Source: Schistocephalus solidus
Lineage: Eukaryota; Platyhelminthes; Cestoda; Diphyllobothriidea; Diphyllobothriidae
Assembly (NCBI GenBank): GCA_017591395.1
Contig: WEDG01003468.1
Location: forward strand, 62,001 to 126,000
Direction of reading: 5' to 3'
Length of the DNA: 64,000 bases
Position numbers and translations under genes: made by a program. Below the pieces are notes generated by a model. It saw nothing but the letters and a program-made list of their open reading frames with translations. It was not told the DNA's origin and did not search any database. Of the stretch, positions 46,960 to 57,558 are shown piece by piece (position 1 is the stretch's first letter; each line of letters begins with the position of its first letter).

Positions 46960-47480
46960 AATTATAATCTACATATAGAGCATCAGAGTAAAAGATCCTT
47001 TATGACCGAGGTTTCCTAGTTTTCTCATGAAACTCAGAATTACGGCAACATAAGGAAATAATCATCACCAAACCGGACAAGGGTTCTGGTCTCGTTCTAG
47101 TGAATAAAAGTGTTTAGGTTTCGAAGATCAAATCAATCCTGGCTGATGACAGGGAATTCTCTAGCGCAATTGTGGCTCACCTGGATCGTCACGTGGGGAG
47201 AGGTACAGTTAGGGACAGCATCGAAACCGACTGGATCAGGCATGATCACAACCTTAATGAGTACAAGTACACGTAGGGCCCCACAGCTTTTTCGAATGCC
47301 TGATTGTAGTCTTTACTGAAAATATGCCCGAAACTTCGGGTTGGTGTTCAAGACAGGCTTGGCTTGGCTTTGTTACTGACGCCACGAAGTGTGTCAGTTT
47401 GGAGTTATCTCCAGTCAGAAAGGGTATGGTACGTATTTTCAGGCATACGTCTCAGAAGGTCCCCGTGTTACGGTTATGGC
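46960..47480 (+). pseudogene. Penelope-like element, N-terminal RT fragment
   Basis: The plus frame near 47,060-47,160 reads IIITKPDKGSGLVLVNKSV, a stop, then KIKSILADDREF. This is the fingers region of PLE reverse transcriptases (KPDKG.G.V, then K...IL.D..F). Downstream homology fades by about 47,250. It follows a terminal repeat in the same orientation (46,705-46,885), the expected order for a PLE 5' end. Confidence 0.65.
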
Positions 47481-47619
47481 CAACCGGAAGTATTCCATTT
47501 ATAACCGTAAAATTACAATTTGAATAACCTCTAAAAGGATACTACCAGACCTAACATTTATATACTGCATGGTATGACCGGAAGGGGACTTCATGCAACG
47601 CCTTCGTGTCATGATATGT

Positions 47620-47800
47620 CAGGTTATACGGGTGACCCACAGTTTCAGGGTCCAGGTTGAGCTGAATAAACAAAGAATTCCAGTTCGGGTGAGGAAGGGA
47701 AAGAGCATAGAAGGTAGGGAGCAACATGCCCGTAGGTTAGATAGAAGTTCAACGAAGATAGACGTGGAGAATTTCCAGACTTCATCGACAGAAGACAACA
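47620..47800 (+). repeat. BEL/Pao LTR fragment
   Basis: It aligns with the 3' part (as written) of the LTRs at 52,365-52,534 and 56,585-56,756: GTGACCC, TGAATAAACAAAGAA, GTTCAGTTC/CAGTTCGGGT, GGTTAGATAGAA, GACGTGGAGAATTT. It ends at the same point (GAAGACAACA). No internal element sequence is attached, so it is a truncated solo LTR. Confidence 0.75.
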
Positions 47801-48250
47801 TCTATGTACTATCTTGTATAACTTGAAGGGTTCCTAATGTAAAGCCTTCGTGTTCTGATGTGCCGGTTTCTGCTTCTCGTCTATCAATAGTTCAGCCACG
47901 TCTTAATATTTTTACATCGAACCTAGCATGTAAAGATTTTAGCCGATGCTTCAACAGGTTCGATGCATTCCGTATACTATGAACATACTCGTTGGACAGC
48001 ACAATAACTGATGACAGAATTTTTGGTCAAACGAAAAAAATGGTGTAATACGGCTTCTAACGGTCTTCGCACGTTTATATATGGCTGGGTTTGCTACGCT
48101 GAAAGAGCCTAGGATACGGTAGATGTTGTCAGAAGCTTAAAAGCATGGGTGACTCGTTCAGCACGACAGTTCAATCATCGTAGTCCAATGCTGTCCACCG
48201 TATGCTCCACAGTATGTTGGTGCAGGGATGGTGACTTGCACGTAGATTAG
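47800..48250. other. No recognisable feature
   Basis: Nothing I can support. Confidence 0.4.
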
Positions 48251-48860
48251 TTTGAGTGATCGTAGACTTGCACTGCATCTACCGCACTCTCTCCTCCCTT
48301 TACCCGCATGTGTCCGGTATCAAGACAGAGTCAAGAAGACCAGAGGTGGGGTCAGGCGCATGTGTCTGGCGCGGCAGGAGACTCCCCTGACAGTGCCAGC
48401 ACGCTTTAATCAGATCCCGCGAAGTGGGAGTGCCATAAATGGCAAGAGTGGCAGTGTGAGAATGCACTCACGCATGCCACCACACCCCCCCCCTTATTTT
48501 TATGGGAGCGCGTCGGTCCAGCGCCTGTACCACGTGGCTCATTTAGGGGGCACTCTCGTTCAACACACAGGAGAACGCTGTAAAGTTTCGGTGACAGGAG
48601 AAAGCAACAAAATAGCGCTGATTCGCTACCAGCTCAGTATGGGGTTGCTAGCCTGCTCCAGCTGCCTCTACAACTCAAATCTCCTCTTCCGCAGTGACTC
48701 TGCAACTCTGAGTGCCACACGAGGCTGGCCGCTCCCGAACATAGGGGCCGTCAGCGCCAACTTTGTTATCCGAGTTGGACGGGGGGCACTGAATGTTTTT
48801 GCAGCTTTTTTTCCACCCCGCAAACTTCTCTGTGGCACGTGGCTGCTGTTGTGACAGTCG
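48250..48860 (+). repeat. Dispersed repeat, family F, copy 2, with chance 200-codon frame
   Basis: 48,250-48,540 matches the reverse complement of 2,195-2,500. The 200-codon frame 48,252-48,854 starts MSDRRLALHLPH and runs through the repeat. It resembles no family, has Pro/His-rich low-complexity stretches, and is not open in the other copy. I treat it as fortuitous. Confidence 0.4.
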
Positions 48861-50400
48861 ATGACATCACAACACCCTCTAGTACTCCTGAATCCTCAGT
48901 TTAGTGCTCTTGATACAGCCACGTCCTTTGCCTAAAACTGATAAATCACCAAATGTTCACAGCAGTTGCAGACAACTGAGCCAAATAATCTAGCGGCTTT
49001 TCTTCCTCACTGTACGCGCGCGCTGAAGTGCCTCCATTTGAATGACATTCTTTTACCGCTTCGTGTGCTGACACCGTGGAATCCTGTGGGAGATACAGCC
49101 TTTACCCAACGAAAGCTTGCCTCTGAATGCCTTTTCCCGAGAAGTTGCCATATTATACAAGTTGGAATGCTCCTTAATGCTGGGATAACCGTTTCGTCCA
49201 TTGCACACGTTTAGATTAGTACAGTTATATTTCGTGTATTCGCGTTTCTGGGTTCGAGAGTTCGTGGATTAACGAAAGTTTCTTTAGAACCTAGTTAATT
49301 TGTGCGTGAAATGTTCTCAAAAATCTGTGGAAGTTTCAAAATCTTCGAACAAGCCTGCAAAAGTGCTTATGTTTGCTTTTTGAATTACTTTATCAGGGTT
49401 AGTACTTTTAAATCACTCCACTACCTTTCAATTATTTAGAACACACACATTTTACAACTTATTATTTCTCTGTGTCTTTACGTATTTTTAAATTGATTGA
49501 ATACCTGTACCTTTTACGTATACACTTTCATTATTTAATTGCATTGTACCTTCTATATATGACTTCCATGACATATGTGGTGTATCTAGTTTACCTTCTT
49601 GACAGTGCAAAGAAAACCTAAGTCATTAAAGTCACAGCCCAAAACGTTACTTGGTTTTAACTTAATGTGAGGGCGAACTGAATTAGTGTAGGATAACCTT
49701 GGTATGGCGTACTGAAAATGCGATAGTTTGACAATTACCCATTAGACGATGCTCTCCTCTATTTTTATGTTAACCATTATTTTTTTGCGTGTAATTTATG
49801 AAGCGACCTTTCAATGAAATAAAGTGCTCTGGAACATTACTTAGATCATATTTAGGGCATAAACTCAGACAATGAGCATTTTAGTGACTCGTAGAAAGCA
49901 TTTGCGATTTACGACGGCTTCTGGAACCTAACCTCGTGACTGTGTGACGTATTCCTGTAATTTTACCCTTGAATTTGGAATCAATTTCATCAGAGGCTGG
50001 TGATATTTTAACCAAAAACTAAGTATACTTTTCCATGATGTCCAGCACACAATGCGATACAACCTGTACTTTTTAAAAGATCCGCCCCAGATGCATGCCT
50101 TATCAAGGAGTTCTTAACCGATTAAGAAGAATTACTTAAGTGTGATCGTACTACTGATTATTGTACGATATAATCCCCTGATATTTCAGGCTCGCTTGAA
50201 TTATGGCTTTTGAATTCACTCCTTGTTCACCGTCGGTAAAAATCCCACTCGGTAAAAATGTCTACTTAAACAATATTTTTGATGACAAATGCTTCTGTAG
50301 CCCACTTCATGGTTGCCTGATGGTATGCTTAATAAAACTATACGAGCACTCATGATTAATCTGACTGGTTTTCCCTTGGCAGTTATGGAGAAAGGTTAGG
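48860..50400. other. No recognisable feature
   Basis: AT-rich and without a gene or repeat that I can support. Confidence 0.4.
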
Positions 50401-50404
50401 CGGT

Positions 50405-50950
50405 TTGTTTGGGCAGTTTGTAGTTAGATAACTTTGGGAATAGAGGTATGGGCTTATGTTTAGGGGTGTTGGGCTAGGAATCAGGGAATCGGGGGTGGTT
50501 TTAGGCTAACCATAACTACTTACTCACAAGTGTAACCCTTAATACTAAACCCAGCAACTAACTCTAACTACTTACCCCAACTCAAAACCCCTAGCTCCCG
50601 CCGGAAACCAACTCCAAAATTGTTACATAAAACCGCAATCCCCTGGTCTCACTCGCATATCCCCAATCCCTAGCCCAAAACCTTTAAGCCTAACCGTATA
50701 CCCCCGTTTGCAAAATTACCTAATTCTATACTCTCCAACCAAACCCCAAGTCCCCCGTTCATTACTGCACAAGAGAATTCAAACCAGCATAATCATGGCT
50801 ACTCAAAATCGTTTCAGTAAGCACAATATAAGGTAACTCTATGGTAATCCCGGGTCCCAATCCTAAATCCATATGCCTAGCCCAAATCCCCTAAACTTAA
50901 TTCAATGCCCCTATTTGCAAGATTAACTAATTCGAAACTCTCCAACCCAA
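50405..50950. repeat. Three-copy repeat with CCTAAA-like content, one copy inverted
   Basis: 50,650-50,745 and 50,848-50,948 share CC(C/T)AATCC, ATGCCTAGCCCAAA-type, CCCC.(A/G)TTTGCAA.ATTA, CTAATTC and CTCTCCAACC in direct order. The reverse complement of 50,410-50,495 carries the same series (GATTCCTAGCCCAACACCCC). The intervening sequence is CTAACTAC-rich. Confidence 0.6.
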
Positions 50951-51409
50951 GCACATTATCTTGTCCATAAAGCATCCAAGAGAATGCATCCTGCATAAGC
51001 ATTACTACTTAAACCATTTCAGTAAGCGTGAAGTGGGGCTGCAGGATCATTCATTACCAGGTTCTTATATTGTTTGTAAGTGCCTTTATAAAGGCACCTA
51101 TATTTTATGGAAAACATGCACAAGAATATCATATCTCGTACTCAGTTTGTAGAAAATTACGTCTTATTTAAATGGGAGGGTTTCGTTCAATTAATAAAGG
51201 TTTGTAATTTTTCGATTTACAAGACTATGCAGGGTCCACTTAAATATTCTCACACTTGTCCATTTATAAATGCGCCTTGTAAAGTATATAACATAATTAC
51301 AATGTTATGAGGCCCATTTTGGATCTTCACAATGCTATACTGAAATCTCTAAATGAATGTAAACCTTAATCGAAATTGCAGCGGCAGAGCGGGCTCCAGT
51401 TTATTATGG

Positions 51410-51850
51410 AATTTGGAAAAAAAGATTTTTCTAAACCGAAGCGTATTTCTCCTTCGAGTATAATGTTTCAAGAAGGCGTACTTTACTATCAAATTTGTAC
51501 ATCCTTGCGTAAAAAATAAATAAATTTAAAATAAATTAAAAGTAAATAAAATAAATAATACAAAATAATAAAAGAAAATAAATAAAAATAAAATATTTTT
51601 GAATTTACAGAGGACTCGAAAATCATTGCAAAACTCCTACTTCTTAAGTAGCCATTTTTACAGAGGATGGTTTTGCAGACGACTGAAAGGGAGTGCATTC
51701 TAAGACCACATCCTGGGCTTTCTGAAATGTTTTTGAATTATGCTGCATCCAGTCAATATTAGAGCCCCAATTCACTAATCCTTCCTAATCGAACACCCAC
51801 TTCAGAACTTTGGCTAACATTTAATGACCAAATGTAGGTACGCTGGTTCT
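51410..51850 (+). repeat. Family Q repeat with AAATA-rich insertion
   Basis: A 51,515-51,600 run of AAATAAA-type sequence splits the repeat. Then TTTTTGAATTTACAGAGGAC, GAAAATCATTGCAAAACT, TGAATTATGCTGCATC and TGGCTAACATTTAATG follow in the family order. The AAATAAA run is low-complexity, not coding. Confidence 0.45.
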
Positions 51851-52119
51851 CTTTAAGACGCGTGTAAGCTTACCGAAAGGTACTCCTTAAAACGTCTCAA
51901 TTCCCTTCTCCCTCGGTATGCTGACACCCTAATTTCGAAGAAATTACCAACCCGATCATTGCATCCACCAACCGTCATGATGCATTGATTTTTATTTTTA
52001 AAATATACCTGTAGGTGAAATTTATTGTCAAAGTAAGATTGAAACACTAAGTAGCATGGCACACGGCATATGCGACTTTTCGAGGGAGTCTTTTTTTCAC
52101 CCGCTTATTTAAAACATGT
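51850..52119. other. No recognisable feature; flank of BEL element
   Basis: Unassigned. The five bases before the LTR are CATGT, to be compared with CGCGT after the other LTR. This could be a decayed target-site duplication. Confidence 0.3.
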
Positions 52120-52534
52120 TGTTGTCGACGATTCGGTATCCTAGAGTAACGCGTACGTAAACTTGAAAAGCAAACCCCAACTGGGTTTAGTGTGATACTA
52201 TTAATAAAGAAAATAATGAAGAATAAACCAGATACAAACCTCAACGGTAGATACCTGTAGCCAACAACATAGGAGTCGGCCAAATATAACGCCTGAATCT
52301 GGACGACAATAAACGAGGTTTGTTCGCTAGCGTCCATCACACGTGTGTGTAAGAACAATGCAACAATACGAGTGACCCGAAGATTCAAGGTTAAAGTCGA
52401 CGGGAATAAACAAAGAAGTTCAGTTCAAGTGGACAGGGGAAAAACAGAGGACGAAGGGAACAACGCGCAAGTAGGTCAGATAGAATTTAAGAGAGACGTG
52501 AAGAATTTTCAAACTTGTTCAGCAGAAGATAACA
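52120..52534 (-). repeat. BEL/Pao 3' LTR
   Basis: About 415 bases, aligning over its whole length with 56,338-56,756. As written it starts TGTTGTCGAC and ends GAAGATAACA. On the element's strand it therefore begins TGTTATC and ends in CA, the usual TG...CA. Shared internal landmarks: GCAAACCCCAACTGGGTTTA, ATAATGAAGAATAAACCAGA, CGTCCATCACAC. Confidence 0.88.
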
Positions 52535-52599
52535 CCGCCCGCCAATTCTCCACGTAGTTTCCACGCCTGGCTCTTGTATCTTACCTATGCTCAGCTCCT

Positions 52600-53401
52600 C
52601 TAAGATACACTACCGGCTAGCGTCTTTTTGAATTTTCAAGCCTTCGGGTTGTCCCACCGGCGGTTGTATATGCCATTTGCTTTCAGATCAAACCAAAAAT
52701 TCTGGACCGTGCAACCATCTCCGTATGAGCGTGAAGTTGCCCGTACCCCGAGAAGCTATGTCTGATGGGTTAACATCTAAACTCACGTATCTCCACTACG
52801 ATTGCAGACAGGTCATGTATAACCGTCAGTCGATTGGCCACAAATGTGCCGAACCTGGTTTTTTCATTGTGTACATAATATAGGACTATCATTGAGTCGG
52901 TCCAGAAAGTTATTGTTTGGGAGCACTATCGGTAACTGATCGGGTGAGATCGGCCACGCGCACAGCCAGAGTGGCAGCCACCAACTCTAAACGTGGTATA
53001 GAGACGGATTTGAGGGGTGAAACACGTAATTTGGAATAAACGAGTTAACAGTGCAACTTTCGTGTGTCGTTAATGAAACGAGCACATACTACTGTACTGT
53101 ATGCGATTTCTGAAGGATCGCAAAACACGTGCAGTTCGACCCGCATTTGACCACTGCTACCTTTGGGCTTTAGACATCGAGCCAGCTGAAGAGTTTTCAG
53201 ACTGCGTAAATTAGAGATCCAGTTTTCCCAACGAGACCTCTCGGTGGCAAATAGTTGCTCATCCCAGCTCAGTCCGCTTTTACATAAGGATTGCAGCAAG
53301 CCCTTTCCTGGTATCACCCAAGGGGAAACGAAATCTAGAGGGTCATAAAGAGAGGACACACAAGACAGGATGCCCCTATGAGTAACCGGTTTTGTAGGCA
53401 T
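52600..53401 (-). pseudogene. BEL/Pao RNase H region
   Basis: Minus-strand pieces in order: HRGILSCVSSLYDPLDFVSP and WVIPGKGLLQ (the connection characteristic of Pao pol), VELHVFCDPSEIAYSTVVCA (RNase H start; catalytic-Asp position HVFCD), then after a frame break SIPRLELVAATLAVRVADL near 52,960, a degraded WTDS..VLYY-type segment, and [12 protein letters not shown] (about 52,760). Normally the integrase zinc finger follows; here the LTR is reached instead. Confidence 0.8.
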
Positions 53402-54474
53402 ATTGAAATTGATTGCCAGAATATCGGAATCCGTATCTCATTGTAACCCCGAAGTTCGTTCCGTTGGTAATAGCTTAACAGCATTATCTCGCATACTAGA
53501 AGAATGTTCGGTCGCATTGCTAGCTGAAAGTTCGCGGCAGTCATTGGACACCCACATACGAAAGCCACCTTGAAACAACTGTACACAAATTTCGTCTATA
53601 AAACGCTTGACAGTATTGGCATCACATAACGAAATCAGACAATCATCAACGCAAATACTTCGATGAATCGCTTTGCAAGTTGATGAAGACCAGGATGAAC
53701 CAAAATCTTCAACTGTTTTTTTGTAAAGCAAAGGTGGCACAAAAGGGCGAAGAAGTTAATCCAAATGGGTGAGATGTCCACTGGAATTCAACTGGCAGCC
53801 CATGTCGAATCGTCCCTTTCCCACCACAAGAAGTTCAGAGCAGGTCGATCAACCGGATGCACTTTCAATTGCAAGAACATCTCTTCAATGCCCCCTGCTA
53901 CTGCAACTGGCTCAAGTCGGAAACCCAACAATACATTCACTAGCTTTGCGTTTAGGTCAGGTCCTTGATAGACTTGGTCATTTAGAGACACGCTTTGGCT
54001 CTTTACAGCACAGTCGAATACAGCAAGGATTTTGTCTGGTTTCCGGGGTTTGACAACAGGATGATGAGTTAAGTACCAGTGTCTTAGAACTGGAGACGTT
54101 TTTTTGGCATCAACTCACTCTATGTATCCCTTCTCCATGTGGGAACAGAATGTTTGCTCCTATCCTCTAAATAATTCAAGCTGTTGATCCAATTTATTTT
54201 TGAGATAAATAAGTCATTTGCGCGCCAACTGAAAATTGTCCAGCAAATTCAGTGTACCGTTTTGCCAACGGAGTGACAGTTGGTAATGCTCATTGATGTG
54301 CACAACGGAGGACCGCGCAATAACCAGTGCCCGTTTATCCTCCAAGGAGTGACTCACGGTCGTTACTGCAGTTTCCAAGACCTCCGAATCGTGTAACCTT
54401 TTAATGCTGTCCGTCACATCCTTTTCTCGATTGACAGTGCAGTGACGGACAGCGTTCTGTTTTAGTCTGTCACG
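53402..54474 (-). pseudogene. BEL/Pao reverse transcriptase region
   Basis: N-terminal part SLEDKRALVIARSSV and HYQLSLRW (54,214-54,417), then VYQGPDLNAKLVNVLLGFR and IEEMFLQLKVHPVDRPALNF (53,788-53,991), then SICVDDCLISLCDANTVKRF (53,438-53,740). Motif C is CVDD where YVDD is usual. Stops and frame changes separate the three pieces. The order and spacing match Pao-type pol. Confidence 0.82.
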
Positions 54475-55152
54475 TTAAGATCCTAACATTATCCAACCAA
54501 GCAAGGTTTTCACAGCAAACGGTTCTCGTTTGCCACCCAGACCTTGGTCAAGTGCCCAATGAGCTTCCGCGATATCATTCCAAATGAGTATGCCAACCTT
54601 GCAATCAGTGAGTTCGTCGAACAGTATGCCGTGCAGGTGTGGCCACGAAGATGCTAATTTCTTAATCCACGGTTCCGTGCGCAGTGGCAAGTCCTCAACC
54701 ACTAAAGCCCTTTCAATCTCAACTGACTCAGTTTCATTCATGGGCAGCACTCTTAGACCGCTGACTTCTGAGTTATATTCGATTGAACCACTTAAGATGC
54801 TTATTGTCTGTGCTGTTGGCTTTGTGAAGACTCTATGTTCGACTAGAAGCTCTTGTTTAATCAGCGTGACATCCGATCCGATGTCCAAAAATGCGCAAGT
54901 TTTGGCGTTTCCGGCCGGTGTTGCTAACTTGATGGGAATGACCCCCAGTCGTGATGGTACATACGCAATTCTTGGCAATGAACACATTCCTTCATCTCGC
55001 AGTGATCGTTGAGCATTCTCAGACAACACTTTATGCAAAAGCGTATGATGACGTTTTGTGCAGCCGAACTGACCACAAAGTTCTCTGCACCTACACACTT
55101 TGGTAGAGAAAACAGGCCTTTTGTTCTTGTACACAAGTCCATCTATCTGCAA
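54475..55152 (-). pseudogene. BEL/Pao aspartic protease region (DUF1758-like)
   Basis: A 225-codon frame. It begins with a zinc-knuckle-like CRCRELCGQFGCTKRHHTLL (gag C-terminus), followed by the protease AFLDIGSDVTLI (about residues 90-101), which carries the D.GS active site. VLPMNETESVEI and WPHLHGI come next, and it ends AVKTLLGWIMLGS, the usual start of the Pao RT linker. This is the best-preserved part of the element. Confidence 0.85.
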
Positions 55153-56110
55153 AGCTCATAAAAAGTAGACGTAGGCAAAGAAAACGATGCCGAGGGCCTG
55201 ACGCAGCACCAGAAATGGTTAAGAAAGTGGTAGGGACTTCAGGCCTTTGGTGTTGCACGTTAGTATTTGAAACACTTTGTTTATGAAGTGACTCTCCCTC
55301 CCTTGCAAGCTGTCCACACCGACTTCTTGCTATTCTTGAACGTGATTCAATGAACTCAGTGAGATCGGCGAAGTTGAGGTCCCTACGCCCTCCGGTCGAC
55401 TACTTCAGCCCATCGGTTTTGCATAGCGTATGGTGACGAACGCACTATTGGCTCCAAGACTCTCAGCGAATGTAACTCAGACATATAATTCATTTGCATG
55501 TGTGCGATTTCGCAACTCTTCATTTTAATGCACAGTTTAGAAGGTTACTTTGCCGTAAATGTATTCTGTCGTAGCTGACTAAACATTCCCTCGAGAGGGG
55601 ACCATGCAACAAGTATCGCTCGTGCTCTCTTTTAGGCCACGGAAGAAGGTAACCTGACACATTCTTCAATCGCCGCTCTCGCATCTGCTCGACTATAGTG
55701 CGTTAGTTACAAGAGCCTTTGCCCGGGATCTCCCATCTTGCAATCAACATACACCTCAAACTGGCGAAAAAATTTCCAATAGTGTGCAGGATTTCCATCA
55801 AAATAGCACCACTCTACTTCAGGAAGTTCTAAACTGACCACAACTGGTGTCATCATATTCGCTCGAGGGGCCTCACTACAGGTTTTTATCCATTGACCAC
55901 TGCCTTCCTGAGCTTCATCTTTCACTCTACATTCTTTCAAATGCTGAGCTACGTGTGTGATCCTCTCTAAAGAATTCACCTCATCAGCACCATCTTCCAA
56001 ATCTACGTCATTATTGAACTGAGCCTCAACTCTGCCGAATTCCGTTTTAATCTCGGCATCAAGAATCACACGTTCAAGCTCGACTTCTCGTCTAACACGT
56101 TTCTAATTGA
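55153..56110 (-). pseudogene. BEL/Pao gag region (DUF1759-like)
   Basis: Frame 55,707-56,069 holds VVSLELPEVEWCYFDGNPAH and YWKFFRQFEVYVD, the start of DUF1759, where LP.I.L..FDG....W..F...F is usual. After several breaks, NFADLTEFIESRSRIARSR (about 55,310-55,370) matches the end of the same domain. Stops between 55,400 and 55,700 make it non-functional. Confidence 0.75.
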
Positions 56111-56337
56111 GCTGAACAATTTTAAAAGGCCTTTAAAGCTGAATTATTTATATGACTGGAACAACTACCAGAACCTAACTTAAAGAGCTGGCAGGAATAT
56201 CAGAGGTTTTGTTTTCTCCTTGACACGGTTTGTCCGATTCGTCTTTGTTGAACATTTGATCCGCAGGTATTTGTCCATTGGAACGCATGAGCATAAAAGC
56301 TGTTCAATCCATCCAATACGTGGTAAACGTTGAGTAT

Positions 56338-56756
56338 CGTTATCGATGTTTCTGTATCCCAGAGTAACGTTTGGGTAAACTTGAAAAGCAAACCCCAACT
56401 GGGTTTAGTACGGTACTATTAATAAAGAAGATAATGAAGAATAAACCAGATATAAAATCCAACGGTCGATACCCGTAGCCAAAACAAAGGAGTCAGCCAA
56501 ATATAACGCCTGACTCTAGACGACAATAAACGAGGTGCACTCTTTGGCGTCCATCACACGCGTGTGTAAGAACAATGCAACAATACGGGGACCCGAAGTT
56601 TGAAGGCTAATGCCGATGGGAATAAACAAAGAAGTGCAGTTCAAGTAGACAGGGGAAAAAAGAGAGAAAGAAGGGAAAAACACACAAATAGGTCAGATAG
56701 GATTTCACAAGAGACGGACGTGGAGAATTTTCAAACATGTTCGGCAGAAGATAACA
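56338..56756 (-). repeat. BEL/Pao 5' LTR
   Basis: About 419 bases. As written it starts CGTTATCGAT (TG changed to CG at the inner end) and ends GAAGATAACA. On the element's strand it therefore begins TGTTATCTTC. The leader follows below 56,337. Confidence 0.87.
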
Positions 56757-57555
56757 CGCGTTCTGGGAAAAAACGCAGGTATATGTGGAATAGGAAGGCT
56801 TTTGTTATAAGGGTGCTCTTGTGCTACCTCACTTTTACCCTACCTTTACTTTGTTCTTAATACTGACTCTAACTCTGATCTAAACCTGACCGCCTAATCC
56901 TCATCTCATTGGGATTTAACGAACGGCCGCCTGCATTGCTTAAAAGTTCCAATGCCCGTTCTACCAAAAAATCACAGTTTAGTAGCCTCTAGCCTATCAG
57001 ACCTTTTATTTATTTCCGTGGATTCAGACATATAGCCTCCAAAGCTTTACAACACTCTCCACCCTCTATACGCATTTTTGCAGAAAATCATATTTTTTAC
57101 GGACTGTGTATCACAGAGAAGGGTTTACCTCTGTTTTATAAAAATATTTAAGTATAACACATTCTAAGTAGCCTGCGTAGAAATTAGTAATCTACTATCC
57201 GACGTTTCCAAACGGTAGGAGGCTTGTTTCGCAGTAGCAGGAAGACGTTTATTTCTAATAGAGGTGAAGATTTGCGTCCCCTGACATACATGAAAGGAAC
57301 AGATGATCGCAAGAGCCATAGTTGTCCTGAAATTTCGAACGCAAATAAACTTTCATCATTGAATGTGGATGTCGTACCACGCTAGCAGTAACCTGGACGA
57401 CGGTCACGTGACCACGAAAACCCAAACAGCGGCCCCTACGGGAGGCATGAAGCTGACAACATGAGCTCCAGACCCTCCCTGTCCCGTGACGCCGACAAGC
57501 CCCCTTACCCGTCACACTTTTTGATATAACCCTCCAACGCTGGAAGCGTCATTTC
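56757..57555. repeat. Mostly unassigned; decayed hammerhead-like motif copy E at 57,325-57,362 (minus)
   Basis: A short CTAACTCTGATCTAAACC-type tract lies at 56,820-56,890. At 57,325-57,362 the minus strand has TCAATGA, T, hairpin arms GAAAGT and GCGTTC (five of six positions pairable), then GAAATTTCAGGAC. Its outer flank resembles that of copy D (TCGTACC). The GAAACGTC box is mutated. No gene. Confidence 0.4.
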
Positions 57556-57558
57556 GAT

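Larger units (their letters stand above)
52120..56756 (-). mobile_element. BEL/Pao LTR retrotransposon, both LTRs, integrase missing
   Basis: LTRs at both ends enclose about 3.8 kb read on the minus strand: gag, protease, reverse transcriptase and RNase H. RNase H runs to about 52,630, less than 100 bases from the 3' LTR, so there is no room for the integrase that normally follows. The LTRs differ at many positions, so the insertion is old. All coding parts have frameshifts or stops. It cannot mobilise itself. Confidence 0.88.

Noticed and set aside
48252..48854. 200-codon protein gene
   Set aside because: It overlaps dispersed repeat family F, has no family resemblance, and its frame is not kept in the other copy.
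54584..55012. 142-codon plus-strand gene
   Set aside because: It is a shadow of the BEL/Pao protease frame on the other strand.
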